A DNA stretch of 64,000 nucleotides from IMG/VR virus record IMGVR_UViG_3300033273_000550, positions 62,001 to 126,000 of that record; one strand, given 5' to 3'. The notes under the pieces are model-generated. The model was not told where the DNA came from. It saw only the letters and a list, made by a program, of their open reading frames with translations, and made no database searches. Each line of letters opens with the position of its first letter. Position 1 is the stretch's first letter. Below are positions 9,701 through 16,819 of this stretch, piece by piece. A program made the translations under genes and the position numbers. The DNA is from a virus.

Positions 9701-10180
9701 ATGGTAACAGTACCCGGATGGACATACAACGGAAAACCAATCACAGAAATATCTGATATGCCTGAAGGAACTTATGGCTTTATTTACGAAGTACATCATA
9801 TACCTACAGGTTTAAAGTATATAGGTAAAAAAGTTCTTTACTTTGAACGTAATAAACGCTTAGGAAAACGAGCACTTGAAGCCTTGAGACAAGAAAGAAA
9901 AGCAAAAGGTATAGGAGGAAGAGTTCCATTAAAGCAGAAAGTAATAACAGAATCAGACTGGAAAGATTATTATGGATCCCATCCTGAAATAAAAAAACTA
10001 GTAAAAGAAAGTTCGCCACTAGATTGGACTAAAAATATTTTACAGTACGTTAGTAATAAAAAGCATTTAACGTATTTTGAATGTAAATACCTATTTATTA
10101 AAGAAGCCTTAGATACTCGTTCAAATTATATAAACGATAATATACTAGGAAAATTCTATAGGAAAGATTTTTTATTATGA
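9701..10180 (+). CDS. SegE-like GIY-YIG endonuclease family protein
   Basis: A 159-residue protein with YGFIYEV followed by LKYIGKK (about residues 26-45), a GIY-YIG-like pair, then the DWKDYYGSHPEI block and a conserved end, YFECKYLFIKEALD to YINDNILGKF. This matches small phage GIY-YIG proteins related to T4 SegE. A second in-frame ATG (M20, near 9758) precedes the domain directly and could be the true start, because the promoter-like box at 9690-9699 almost touches the first ATG. The stop overlaps the next ATG. It could be a homing nuclease or a domesticated phage nuclease. Confidence 0.7.
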   Translation: MVTVPGWTYNGKPITEISDMPEGTYGFIYEVHHIPTGLKYIGKKVLYFERNKRLGKRALEALRQERKAKGIGGRVPLKQKVITESDWKDYYGSHPEIKKLVKESSPLDWTKNILQYVSNKKHLTYFECKYLFIKEALDTRSNYINDNILGKFYRKDFLL

Positions 10181-10962
10181 TAAAATTACAAGAAATAGTC
10201 GGAGTACCTTCATTACAGTATCATATTGATAATGGACTAAGCTTACACGATAATGTCTACCGTTATAGTTCTGATGCTTTTATTAATCTATTTAAAGAAG
10301 CGAGAGAAGCTCATAGAGACGGTAAAATACAGCTTAACGAAGAAGATACGAAGCTAATCGAGACCACTGATATAGGAGAATACGGGGAGTATAATGGAAT
10401 GAAAGTTCCTTTAGATTTACCTATGGTTTCTCCAAAGTATAACCCTCTGTTTGAAATCGGCTGTATGATCGACGAAATGATCGAAGATGAAAATACAATC
10501 GATGAAGCTTCTTCGATAGATGAGATGATTGATTATGATTTAATCAAAGAATTGGTAGAATCTATTGGGGGTAACATAAACATGGACAAGTTTAGAAAAG
10601 CAGTACAAATTCAAAATGAATCATTTGATTACAATGGCTTTGAAATGCTTAAAGCGTCTGTTGATTACATACCGGAAGCTGAATACAGAGGCAAAAAGGT
10701 TCAGTTAAATAAACCCAAGAGAGGTGGTTCAAAAAAGTTTTACGTTTATGTAAAATCAAAAAAAGGAAATGTTAAAAAAGTTTCTTTTGGTGACACAGGT
10801 CTTTCAGTAAAGTTAAAAAAGAGAGGTGCAAGAGCTTCTTTTGCTGCTAGACATAAATGTGCTCAAAAGAAAGATAAAACAAAAGCAGGTTACTGGTCTT
10901 GTAATATTGGCCGTTACTGGAAATCATTAGGCGGTGGATCAAACTTCTCAGGTTACTGGTAG
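10177..10962 (+). CDS. Conserved phage protein with Cys-containing basic C-terminal module
   Basis: A 261-residue protein. The N-terminal half is acidic and unrecognised. The C-terminal roughly 75 residues form a basic module: KKFYVYVKSKKGNVKKVSFG, then ARASFAARHKCAQKKDK and YWSCNIGRYWKSLGG. I recall this module (close to DUF5872) from many marine phage proteins, attached to different N-terminal parts. It begins in an ATGA-type overlap with the nuclease gene and overlaps the next gene by 29 bases. One of four unrelated Cys/basic tails in this region; nucleic-acid or virion binding is a guess. Confidence 0.65.
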   Translation: MIKLQEIVGVPSLQYHIDNGLSLHDNVYRYSSDAFINLFKEAREAHRDGKIQLNEEDTKLIETTDIGEYGEYNGMKVPLDLPMVSPKYNPLFEIGCMIDEMIEDENTIDEASSIDEMIDYDLIKELVESIGGNINMDKFRKAVQIQNESFDYNGFEMLKASVDYIPEAEYRGKKVQLNKPKRGGSKKFYVYVKSKKGNVKKVSFGDTGLSVKLKKRGARASFAARHKCAQKKDKTKAGYWSCNIGRYWKSLGGGSNFSGYW

Positions 10963-11221
10963 ACCATACTCTGAATTAGAGCAAGATGGTTATATAATAA
11001 GAGAGTTCTCTCAAGCTACTCCTTCATTTGAATTAGTATGGCATAGAGATAAAAAGGATAGGTATGTAGAATGCTTACATGAAACTGATTGGATGTTTCA
11101 ATTAGACAATGAATTACCTACAAGATTATCGAAAAACAAACTATTTATACCAAAAGAGACATATCACCGTTTAATAAAAGGAACAGGTGATTTAATAGTT
11201 AAAATAAAAGAAATTGGCTAA
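10934..11221 (+). CDS. Conserved small phage protein, cupin-like (GTG start)
   Basis: A 95-residue protein starting with GTG inside the end of the previous gene (29-base overlap in another frame). It contains the ELVWHRDKKDRYVECL and WMFQLDNELP segments, then IPKETYHRLIKGTGDLIVKI, which reads like the strands of a small cupin barrel with a conserved His. I recall very similar short proteins in many tailed phages. Its stop overlaps the TTG start of the 45-residue gene at 11214, so the set is probably translationally coupled. Function unknown. Confidence 0.65.
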   Translation: MDQTSQVTGRPYSELEQDGYIIREFSQATPSFELVWHRDKKDRYVECLHETDWMFQLDNELPTRLSKNKLFIPKETYHRLIKGTGDLIVKIKEIG

Positions 11222-11351
11222 AGGTATCAATTTAGGTTCGTACAGAGAAAAGGTTAAGAAGAAGCGTCCTGGTATTCATGCTAAGACTAAATCTTCTAAA
11301 AGCAAGAACTCTAAGAACTACCTTAAAGCTTATAGAGGACAAGGCAAATGA
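11214..11351 (+). CDS. 45-residue basic conserved phage protein (TTG start)
   Basis: A short gene with a TTG start overlapping the previous stop, and a TGA that overlaps the next ATG (ATGA). It encodes MAKGINLGSYREKVKKKRPG then HAKTKSSKSKNSKNYLKAY, a highly basic peptide of a kind I recall from many marine T4-like phages. Overlap with both neighbours, and the match to a known pattern, support its reality despite its size. The basic composition suggests nucleic-acid binding or an internal head peptide (inference). Confidence 0.65.
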   Translation: MAKGINLGSYREKVKKKRPGIHAKTKSSKSKNSKNYLKAYRGQGK

Positions 11352-11707
11352 AACTATCAGACATTATCTTAGCAGAAAGCACTAAAGTAGTTAGTTTAAA
11401 AGATTTAACTTTTGATCTACTTGTGTCTATATTTAGAGATAAACCATTGTTTGGTTTTAATTTACCAAACCCAGACGACACTAGCAATAGTGTAAATAGT
11501 GATACCCAACTAGGATATTGGAAATCTAAAATAGAAGACAGGTACGGTAATGTTAACATTAAGATAGATACAGAAGCATCTTCTCCTTGGGAGAAAATAC
11601 AAGTTCTTGATGATAAGTTTAGAGCTGATAAAAAAGCATATGTAGACAGTAAAGCTGCTTGGTTAGATAAAGAAAGACAAGCAGGTAGATCATTTGGTTT
11701 AGATTAA
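11348..11707 (+). CDS. Small protein with capsid-targeting-like N-terminus
   Basis: A 119-residue protein starting MKLSDIILAES. This resembles the T4 capsid-targeting sequence (MKTYQEFIAEA), and LAE-S fits the gp21 protease rule of cleavage after (I/L)-x-E. The rest is charged, with a helical, lysine/aspartate-rich end (around residues 80-119), and matches no family I know. The start overlaps the stop of the 45-residue gene (ATGA). I suggest an internal head protein, by analogy with T4 IPI-IPIII. Confidence 0.5.
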   Translation: MKLSDIILAESTKVVSLKDLTFDLLVSIFRDKPLFGFNLPNPDDTSNSVNSDTQLGYWKSKIEDRYGNVNIKIDTEASSPWEKIQVLDDKFRADKKAYVDSKAAWLDKERQAGRSFGLD

Positions 11708-11711
11708 TATT

Positions 11712-11903
11712 ATGAAGTTATCAAAAGTCATTTTAGAAAATAATAAGATAGTAGAAAAGAAAGAGCTTCATTTAACTGAAGAAGATATTAATACTATTGC
11801 ATCATTAATTGCTGAAAAACTAGACGATTATTTAGATGTAGGTAATGATACTATCTTAAAACAAGCAGTATCTGAGGCAATCTCGGAAGTAACTACGAAA
11901 TAA
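11712..11903 (+). CDS. 63-residue protein with capsid-targeting-like N-terminus
   Basis: A 63-residue acidic protein beginning MKLSKVILEN, nearly the same tag as the gene just upstream and the gene at 18393. ILE-N fits cleavage after (I/L)-x-E. The remainder, LTEEDINTIASLIAEKLDDY to AVSEAISEV, is amphipathic-helical. It is the last gene before a 49-base gap holding a promoter-like site for the primase. Probably a small internal head protein or assembly peptide; function unproven. Confidence 0.5.
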   Translation: MKLSKVILENNKIVEKKELHLTEEDINTIASLIAEKLDDYLDVGNDTILKQAVSEAISEVTTK

Positions 11904-11904
11904 G

Positions 11905-11937
11905 TTGCTTGTTAGAAGGTTTATTCTTATATTATAG
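11905..11937 (+). promoter_or_regulatory. Putative Bacteroidota-type promoter TTG-N20-TATATTATAG
   Basis: TTG at 11905-11907, a 20-base spacer and TATATTATAG at 11928-11937, 15 bases before the primase ATG at 11953. It is the twin of the site at 9667-9699, with identical box sequence and spacing. Confidence 0.55.
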
Positions 11938-11952
11938 TATAAGTTATGGACC

Positions 11953-12876
11953 ATGGACTACACTTTTCTTTTAGGTAGTATTGAAAGTATACTAGGCAAA
12001 AGTCACAAGAGAGCTAGAGATAATCATGCTTTTCACTGTCCTTTTTGTAATCATAGAAAACCTAAACTAGAAATAGACTTAGCTACTAACTCTGAAGGTA
12101 AGAATTTCTGGGAGTGTTGGGTTTGTAGAACGAGAGGTACTACTATTCGTTCATTACTTTACCAGTTAAAAATACCAAAACCACAGGCAGCGGAGATACT
12201 AAAATATGTTCCTAGAGGAAATGATATAGAGTATAAACAGCTATCTATAATAGAATTACCAGAAGAGTATCAGTTATTGAGTAAAGCTACCTCTACGTCA
12301 ATAATAGCTAATAAGGTAAAAAAATATTTATATGACAGAGGACTTACCGATAATGATTTTATTAAATACGACGTCGGATATTGTACAACTGGAGACTATG
12401 GAGGAAGAATTATTATCCCAAGCTATTCTGAATCGAACCAGCTCAATTATTTTATTGCTAGAACTTATGAGGGTTCCTACTATAAGTACAAAAATCCTGA
12501 AGTCTCAAAGGACGTAATATTTTTTGAGAATTTAATTAATTGGGATCAACCGGTTATTCTTTGTGAAGGAGTTTTTGATGCTATAGCTATAAGGCGAAAC
12601 GCTATACCTATTTTAGGTAAAAGTTTATCTACTAAACTTATTAAAAAGTTAATTACTTCTAAATTTAAAGATTTATATATAGCTCTAGATACAGATGCTA
12701 GAGATCGAGCATTAGAAATTGCAGAACAGTTTCAATCATATGATAAAAGGGTTTTCTTAATAGACTTACCTGATAAGGATCCTAGTGAAATGGGATTCAT
12801 TAACTTTACCAAATTAATTCAATCAGCAGAAGAATTAGATTTATCTAGTTTAATGATGCACAAATTACAATTATGA
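11953..12876 (+). CDS. DNA primase (DnaG/T4 gp61-type)
   Basis: A 307-residue primase. Residues 29-58 hold a zinc-binding motif, C29-P-F-C32 and C55-W-V-C58. A TOPRIM domain follows: ILCEGVFDA (E205) and LYIALDTDARD (D246, D248), then DKDPSE. This is the composition of bacteriophage primases that make RNA primers for lagging-strand synthesis, usually with a DnaB-type helicase (not in this window). A nearby ATG at 11947 is out of frame and ends quickly, so 11953 is preferred. The TGA overlaps the next ATG. It sits behind its own promoter-like element. Confidence 0.88.
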   Translation: MDYTFLLGSIESILGKSHKRARDNHAFHCPFCNHRKPKLEIDLATNSEGKNFWECWVCRTRGTTIRSLLYQLKIPKPQAAEILKYVPRGNDIEYKQLSIIELPEEYQLLSKATSTSIIANKVKKYLYDRGLTDNDFIKYDVGYCTTGDYGGRIIIPSYSESNQLNYFIARTYEGSYYKYKNPEVSKDVIFFENLINWDQPVILCEGVFDAIAIRRNAIPILGKSLSTKLIKKLITSKFKDLYIALDTDARDRALEIAEQFQSYDKRVFLIDLPDKDPSEMGFINFTKLIQSAEELDLSSLMMHKLQL

Positions 12877-13655
12877 TAAAACAAGGAATGAACATTCTAG
12901 AACAGAATGAAAAAAACAGACTTGATTTTAACCCCGAACTTAAACAGATCAACTTCTTAGATAGAAGAGTATATAAGAGAGGCGAAGGAGTATATTATCC
13001 GTCCGTAACTACAATACTCCAGTATATGCCCAAGAATAAGTTTTTTGAGTCTTGGCTTAAAGACGTTGGGCATAACGCCGATCTTATTATGAAAAGAGCA
13101 GGTAAAGAAGGTACACAAGTTCATGAAGCAGCTGAAGCTCTAGTAAAAGGACAAGAAGTATCTTGGATGGATGATTACGGTAATGCAAGGTATTCTCAAA
13201 TAGTATGGGAAATGATTCTTAAGTTTCACGATTTCTGGACAACTTATAAACCAGAATTAATATCTACAGAAGAGTTTGTATGGTCAGATGAGCATAAGTA
13301 TGCAGGAACGGCTGACTTGGTTGTAAAGATGAACGATGAGGTTTGGTTGTTAGATATTAAAACTTCTAACTCTATACACAAATCATATGACCTTCAGTTA
13401 GCTTCATATGCTAAAGCATTAGGGGAATCAAAAGGTATTAATATAGAAAGAACAGGTATAATTTGGTTAAAAGCTCAATCAAGAGGACCATCAAAACAGA
13501 AGAACGTAATTCAAGGAAAAGGCTGGAAAGTATTGCAGATTGATGAGATAGATAAGAACTTTGAACTCTTTAAGATGATATACGAACTGTATAAGTTAGA
13601 AAACCCTGTTACAGAACCTATTTATAATAGTTACCCAACATCAATAAAACTATGA
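12873..13655 (+). CDS. RecB/Cas4-like PD-(D/E)XK exonuclease
   Basis: A 260-residue protein with the RecB-family nuclease signature: H84 in the early helix, E134, D148 (GTADLVV), D161-I-K163 (LLDIKTS) and QLASYAKAL (Q175, Y179). This family degrades or resects DNA ends. The gene overlaps the primase stop by ATGA and overlaps the next start, so it probably belongs to the same replication/recombination transcript. It could assist recombination-dependent replication or host DNA degradation. Family assignment is firm; substrate is not known. Confidence 0.82.
   Translation: MIKQGMNILEQNEKNRLDFNPELKQINFLDRRVYKRGEGVYYPSVTTILQYMPKNKFFESWLKDVGHNADLIMKRAGKEGTQVHEAAEALVKGQEVSWMDDYGNARYSQIVWEMILKFHDFWTTYKPELISTEEFVWSDEHKYAGTADLVVKMNDEVWLLDIKTSNSIHKSYDLQLASYAKALGESKGINIERTGIIWLKAQSRGPSKQKNVIQGKGWKVLQIDEIDKNFELFKMIYELYKLENPVTEPIYNSYPTSIKL
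13619..13626 (+). promoter_or_regulatory. Putative late promoter box TATTTATA inside the nuclease gene end
   Basis: TATTTATA 25 bases before the lipoprotein ATG at 13652, lying within the last codons of the nuclease gene. Position and spacing fit the other boxes, but its coding location makes chance more likely. Confidence 0.3.
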
Positions 13656-14293
13656 AATATATAAGTATACTTTTACTAGCTTTATTAGCTACCAGTTGTG
13701 GTACATATATGATTTCTACAAAAAATTCAATAAAGATAGAAAAAGTATTAACTATAACATCAACTGGGGATACTTTAGCAGTACCGTTAAAACAGTTTCA
13801 AAAATATAATTATAATAATGTTTTTGACAATTATAGATTTAATTCCTTTAACTACGGATTTTATAATTGGTATAGTCCTTATAATTGGAATTTTCTGTAT
13901 AGCCCGAATAGTTGGTACTATAGAGATTGGTACTATAAACCACCTATTTATAACAATAACACATCTATCTTAAAGGAAAGAAGGTATTACGTAAATCCTG
14001 ATCCAGTAAAAGGTAGAAGAGGAAGTAATAATTTTAGAACTAATAATAATAACGATGATAAGAATATCAGACTTAATCCTAGAAGCATCGAATCGCCCGA
14101 AGGCGGTAATAATGGCTGGAGGGGCAGGAGCAGGGAAGACTTATTTACTAAACCAGTTGTCCCTGGACTCTCTAACCCAGTTCAACCCGGACAAATACGT
14201 CGAGGATCCAGACCATCCGTACCACAACAATCTAGGGGCAGCCAGTCGTCAAGTGGACAAGGACGTGGATCAAGCAGCGGACCAAGGAATTAG
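13652..14293 (+). CDS. Phage-encoded lipoprotein
   Basis: A 213-residue protein with a lipoprotein signal: MKYISILLLALLATSC, hydrophobic core then a Cys at residue 16. The mature part is rich in Tyr, Trp and Asn (residues 50-110) and ends in a Gly/Arg/Ser/Pro low-complexity tail. A surface lipoprotein made during infection could block superinfection, as phage T5 Llp does, but that is inference. The final 239 bases overlap the start of the kinase gene at 14055 in another frame, and this overlap is unusually G+C-rich. Its C-terminal tail may thus be an overprinted extension. Confidence 0.65.
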   Translation: MKYISILLLALLATSCGTYMISTKNSIKIEKVLTITSTGDTLAVPLKQFQKYNYNNVFDNYRFNSFNYGFYNWYSPYNWNFLYSPNSWYYRDWYYKPPIYNNNTSILKERRYYVNPDPVKGRRGSNNFRTNNNNDDKNIRLNPRSIESPEGGNNGWRGRSREDLFTKPVVPGLSNPVQPGQIRRGSRPSVPQQSRGSQSSSGQGRGSSSGPRN

Positions 14294-14999
14294 TTTTGTT
14301 TGGGATACCACTGCTTCTGGTAAAAAATTTGATGAAAACTTAAACAAACTTCTAAGCAAGAAGTATGACGTTTATATGGTGATGGTGTATACTCACCCAA
14401 TGATTTCTTATATTTCAAACTTTACCAGAGATTCTGAAAGAAATGTTCCTGCTGCATCGGTATTTTCAACTTGGAGAAATGCATACCAAAAAATAGGTGA
14501 ATTAAATAAAAAACTTGGAGGTAATTTATCTATTCATGTAAATGATAGAGGAGGTAAATTCGAGAAAGAAATTAACGGTTTTAATACTGCCGCTAAAAAT
14601 GGAGTAGAGGGAATAAAAGATTATTTAAAAGCTTATAATGAAAAGACAGGCTACGGTAAATCTTCATTCTTTAAACCTGTTGAAATGTCTAAAGAAGAAG
14701 AAGATGAATTCGTGAAAGCTATTCAAGGTATAGATTATGATAAAGATAATCGCTCTGAAGATAAAGCTATGAAAAATGCTTTTTTAAAGAGTTATAGAAA
14801 AATCGGTACCGGACCTGGAGATGATAAAATGAGAGATGCTTTAAAAAAGTATAGAGATAATAAGGAAAAAAGAGATAAAGATAATGACGCAGTTTTAGAA
14901 AGCATTGCCGAAATGTTATTTAGTCCTATGTTTCAAGAACTATTAGTACACTCTTCACCTCAAGAAATTGATTCTAAAGTACAGTCATTCTTAGCATGA
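14055..14999 (+). CDS. Zeta-toxin-like P-loop kinase with capsid-targeting-like N-terminus
   Basis: A 314-residue protein. Residues 1-11, MIRISDLILEA, match the capsid-tag pattern (ILE-A). A Walker A motif, GGAGAGKT, lies at residues 22-29, and DTTASGK at 84-90 sits where zeta/PezT-type kinases bind substrate. The C-terminal third is charged and helical, ending with LLVHSSPQEI. Zeta-type enzymes phosphorylate small molecules such as UDP-sugars; the substrate here is unknown. The first 80 codons overlap the lipoprotein gene, and their wobble positions are G/C-rich, unlike the rest. It could be an injected effector or a polynucleotide kinase-like enzyme. Confidence 0.7.
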   Translation: MIRISDLILEASNRPKAVIMAGGAGAGKTYLLNQLSLDSLTQFNPDKYVEDPDHPYHNNLGAASRQVDKDVDQAADQGISFVWDTTASGKKFDENLNKLLSKKYDVYMVMVYTHPMISYISNFTRDSERNVPAASVFSTWRNAYQKIGELNKKLGGNLSIHVNDRGGKFEKEINGFNTAAKNGVEGIKDYLKAYNEKTGYGKSSFFKPVEMSKEEEDEFVKAIQGIDYDKDNRSEDKAMKNAFLKSYRKIGTGPGDDKMRDALKKYRDNKEKRDKDNDAVLESIAEMLFSPMFQELLVHSSPQEIDSKVQSFLA

Positions 15000-15070
15000 A
15001 AAAAATAAAAGATATATTTTGGGAGTATTGGATTAGACCATGGAGCCCATCAGCACCAAAAACAATATGA
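14996..15070 (+). CDS. 24-residue micro-ORF between kinase and nucleotidyltransferase
   Basis: ATG at 14996 overlaps the kinase stop (ATGA), and the TGA at 15068-15070 overlaps the preferred start of the next gene (ATG 15067, again ATGA). It encodes MKKIKDIFWEYWIRPWSPSA then PKTI. The double coupling overlap suggests it is translated, either as a small peptide or simply to pass ribosomes to the next gene. The peptide is basic and aromatic with no known relatives that I can name. Confidence 0.4.
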   Translation: MKKIKDIFWEYWIRPWSPSAPKTI

Positions 15071-16281
15071 TAGCACTATACCCAGGGGCATATAAACCAC
15101 CTCATAGAGGTCATTTTGAAGTTGCTAAAGCACTACTTAGTGGTGGCTTCAAAGGTAAAGTATACGATGTTGATGACTATATAGCTGTTGGCAATAAAGT
15201 TCTACAGGGTGAATCTGATAAACTTGAAGATATAGATAAGGTTATTATCTTTATAGGAGGACAGGAAAGAAACGGTATTAACGCAGAGTTATCTAAAAAC
15301 GTATGGGAGATATATAAAAAATATTTACCTAACATAGAGATAGTAGTAGGAGATAAGAATCCAATGATGGAGGCTAAAAATTACGCTAAAGCTCATCCAT
15401 CTGAGAAGTTTTATGCCGTAACTGGTATAAGAGAAACTGATGATTTAGTTGACTTAAGAAGAGTAACAACTTTTAAAAATAGAGAAAATGTAGACGGGTT
15501 AGTTATTACTTCCCCTCATACACAAACTATTAGAGCTACTAATTTTAGAAGTTCTATTTTAAGCGGTAATTTAGATAGAATCAGAGAATTTTTTCCTGAA
15601 GAACTATCTAGTGAAGAAATTTTAAAAATATTAAACATGTTAAAAGCTAGTATAGTTGCTGAAGATTTAAATAAAAAGATAGAAAGTACTATCTTAAATT
15701 TATTTGAAGAAAAAGAAGTTAAGGAAAATAACGGTGGTGCCCCTATAGCTCCTAGATCTGTTTTAAAATCTAAAGATAGAGCTCACTTAATAACTTTATA
15801 TAAGAGAATAAAAAATCAAATAGGCTCAGACAATGTAGAAGTATCTTTTCATAATGATCACGTAAAAGTATCTCTTAAAGATGAATACAATAGTCATAAT
15901 TTTGACTATACACCTTTTATGGGTTCTATACTAGAGTATATGCTTGATCAGAAAATGAATATTACTCCATTACCTGAAATAAAAATAAAAAGAGATTTAA
16001 AAGAAGCATCTAACTTCTTTGGAAGAACAGCATACTACAACCCAGAAATAAAAGAGGTAGTTCTTTATACTGAAGGTAGACACCCAAAAGATGTTATGAG
16101 GTCTTTCGTTCATGAAATGATTCATCATATTCAAAATTTAGAAGGTAGATTAAAATCATACGGTACCACTAATACTAATGAAGATGAAGAATTAGTTGAA
16201 ATAGAGAAAGAAGCATACATGCTTGGTAATATTACATTTAGAAATTGGGAAGATAAAATTAAAAATGAAGGTTATGAATAA
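15067..16281 (+). CDS. Nucleotidyltransferase fused to an HExxH metallopeptidase-like domain
   Basis: A 404-residue protein if started at ATG 15067 (MIALYPGAYKPPHRGHFEV); an ATG at 15040 would add nine residues but lies inside the micro-ORF. The N-terminal half is a cytidylyltransferase-type fold with the HRGH signature at residues 13-16, used to join NTPs to phosphorylated substrates, as in NMN or pantetheine adenylyltransferases. The C-terminal part holds FVHEMIHH (residues 348-354), a zinc metallopeptidase HExxH motif, and a downstream Glu-rich helix. The middle contains GGAPIAPRSVLKSKDRAHLI, a segment I recall in other marine phages. Fusing these activities is unusual. Confidence 0.72.
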   Translation: MIALYPGAYKPPHRGHFEVAKALLSGGFKGKVYDVDDYIAVGNKVLQGESDKLEDIDKVIIFIGGQERNGINAELSKNVWEIYKKYLPNIEIVVGDKNPMMEAKNYAKAHPSEKFYAVTGIRETDDLVDLRRVTTFKNRENVDGLVITSPHTQTIRATNFRSSILSGNLDRIREFFPEELSSEEILKILNMLKASIVAEDLNKKIESTILNLFEEKEVKENNGGAPIAPRSVLKSKDRAHLITLYKRIKNQIGSDNVEVSFHNDHVKVSLKDEYNSHNFDYTPFMGSILEYMLDQKMNITPLPEIKIKRDLKEASNFFGRTAYYNPEIKEVVLYTEGRHPKDVMRSFVHEMIHHIQNLEGRLKSYGTTNTNEDEELVEIEKEAYMLGNITFRNWEDKIKNEGYE

Positions 16282-16819
16282 AAGTTTAGTAGATTTATTA
16301 GAAGCTTATCCTATACAGGAAGAAAAAGAAAAACCACCGTATCAAATATATTGCGATATGGATGGAGTGTTAACTGATTTTGAAAAAAGATTTGAACACT
16401 TTACAGGTAAGTCACCAAAAGAATACGAATCAGAATTTGGATTAGAACAATTTTGGCATTTAATTGATGTGAAGATTGGTGTAAGATTTTGGGTGGGTAT
16501 GGACTGGATGCCGGAAGGCAAAAGGTTATGGGATTTTATTAAACCCTATCAACCTCATCTTCTTACTTCTCCTTCTAGAGATAACACTTCTAGATTAGGA
16601 AAAAACTTATGGGTTAAAAATAATCTTAATCCTAAACCTAAAACTATTTTTGCATATTCTGCTGATAAGCAGAGATATTCACAAGAAAATGCTATATTAA
16701 TAGATGATAAGAAATCTAATATAAACGAATGGGCAGCTAAAGGCGGTATAGCTATTAGATGTAAAGATGGTAATGTAGAACACGTAATAAATAAATTAAA
16801 AGAATTAGGATATGAATAA
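16274..16819 (+). CDS. HAD-family phosphatase / 5'-nucleotidase-like protein
   Basis: A 181-residue protein starting at ATG 16274, overlapping the previous stop by 8 bases; an earlier in-frame ATG at 16223 would lie deep inside that gene and is unlikely. The start MNKSLVDLLEA fits the capsid-tag pattern (LLE-A). HAD motif I is CDMDGVLTDF (D28, D30); later LLTSPSRD and ILIDDKKSNI are motifs II and IV. This layout matches small 5'(3')-deoxyribonucleotidase-type enzymes that dephosphorylate nucleotides. It lies directly after the nucleotidyltransferase, so nucleotide or cofactor metabolism is plausible. Confidence 0.75.
   Translation: MNKSLVDLLEAYPIQEEKEKPPYQIYCDMDGVLTDFEKRFEHFTGKSPKEYESEFGLEQFWHLIDVKIGVRFWVGMDWMPEGKRLWDFIKPYQPHLLTSPSRDNTSRLGKNLWVKNNLNPKPKTIFAYSADKQRYSQENAILIDDKKSNINEWAAKGGIAIRCKDGNVEHVINKLKELGYE

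Noticed and set aside
12332-12517. Separate 61-residue gene inside the primase
   Set aside because: Out-of-frame shadow across the primase coding region with no relation to neighbours.
15040-15066. Nucleotidyltransferase start at ATG 15040
   Set aside because: The nine extra residues lie in the micro-ORF region, and ATG 15067 gives the usual MIALYPGAYKPPHRGH family start with an ATGA overlap.
16223-16273. HAD phosphatase start at ATG 16223
   Set aside because: It would add 17 residues inside the preceding gene; ATG 16274 gives the tag-like MNKSLVDLLEA start and a short overlap.
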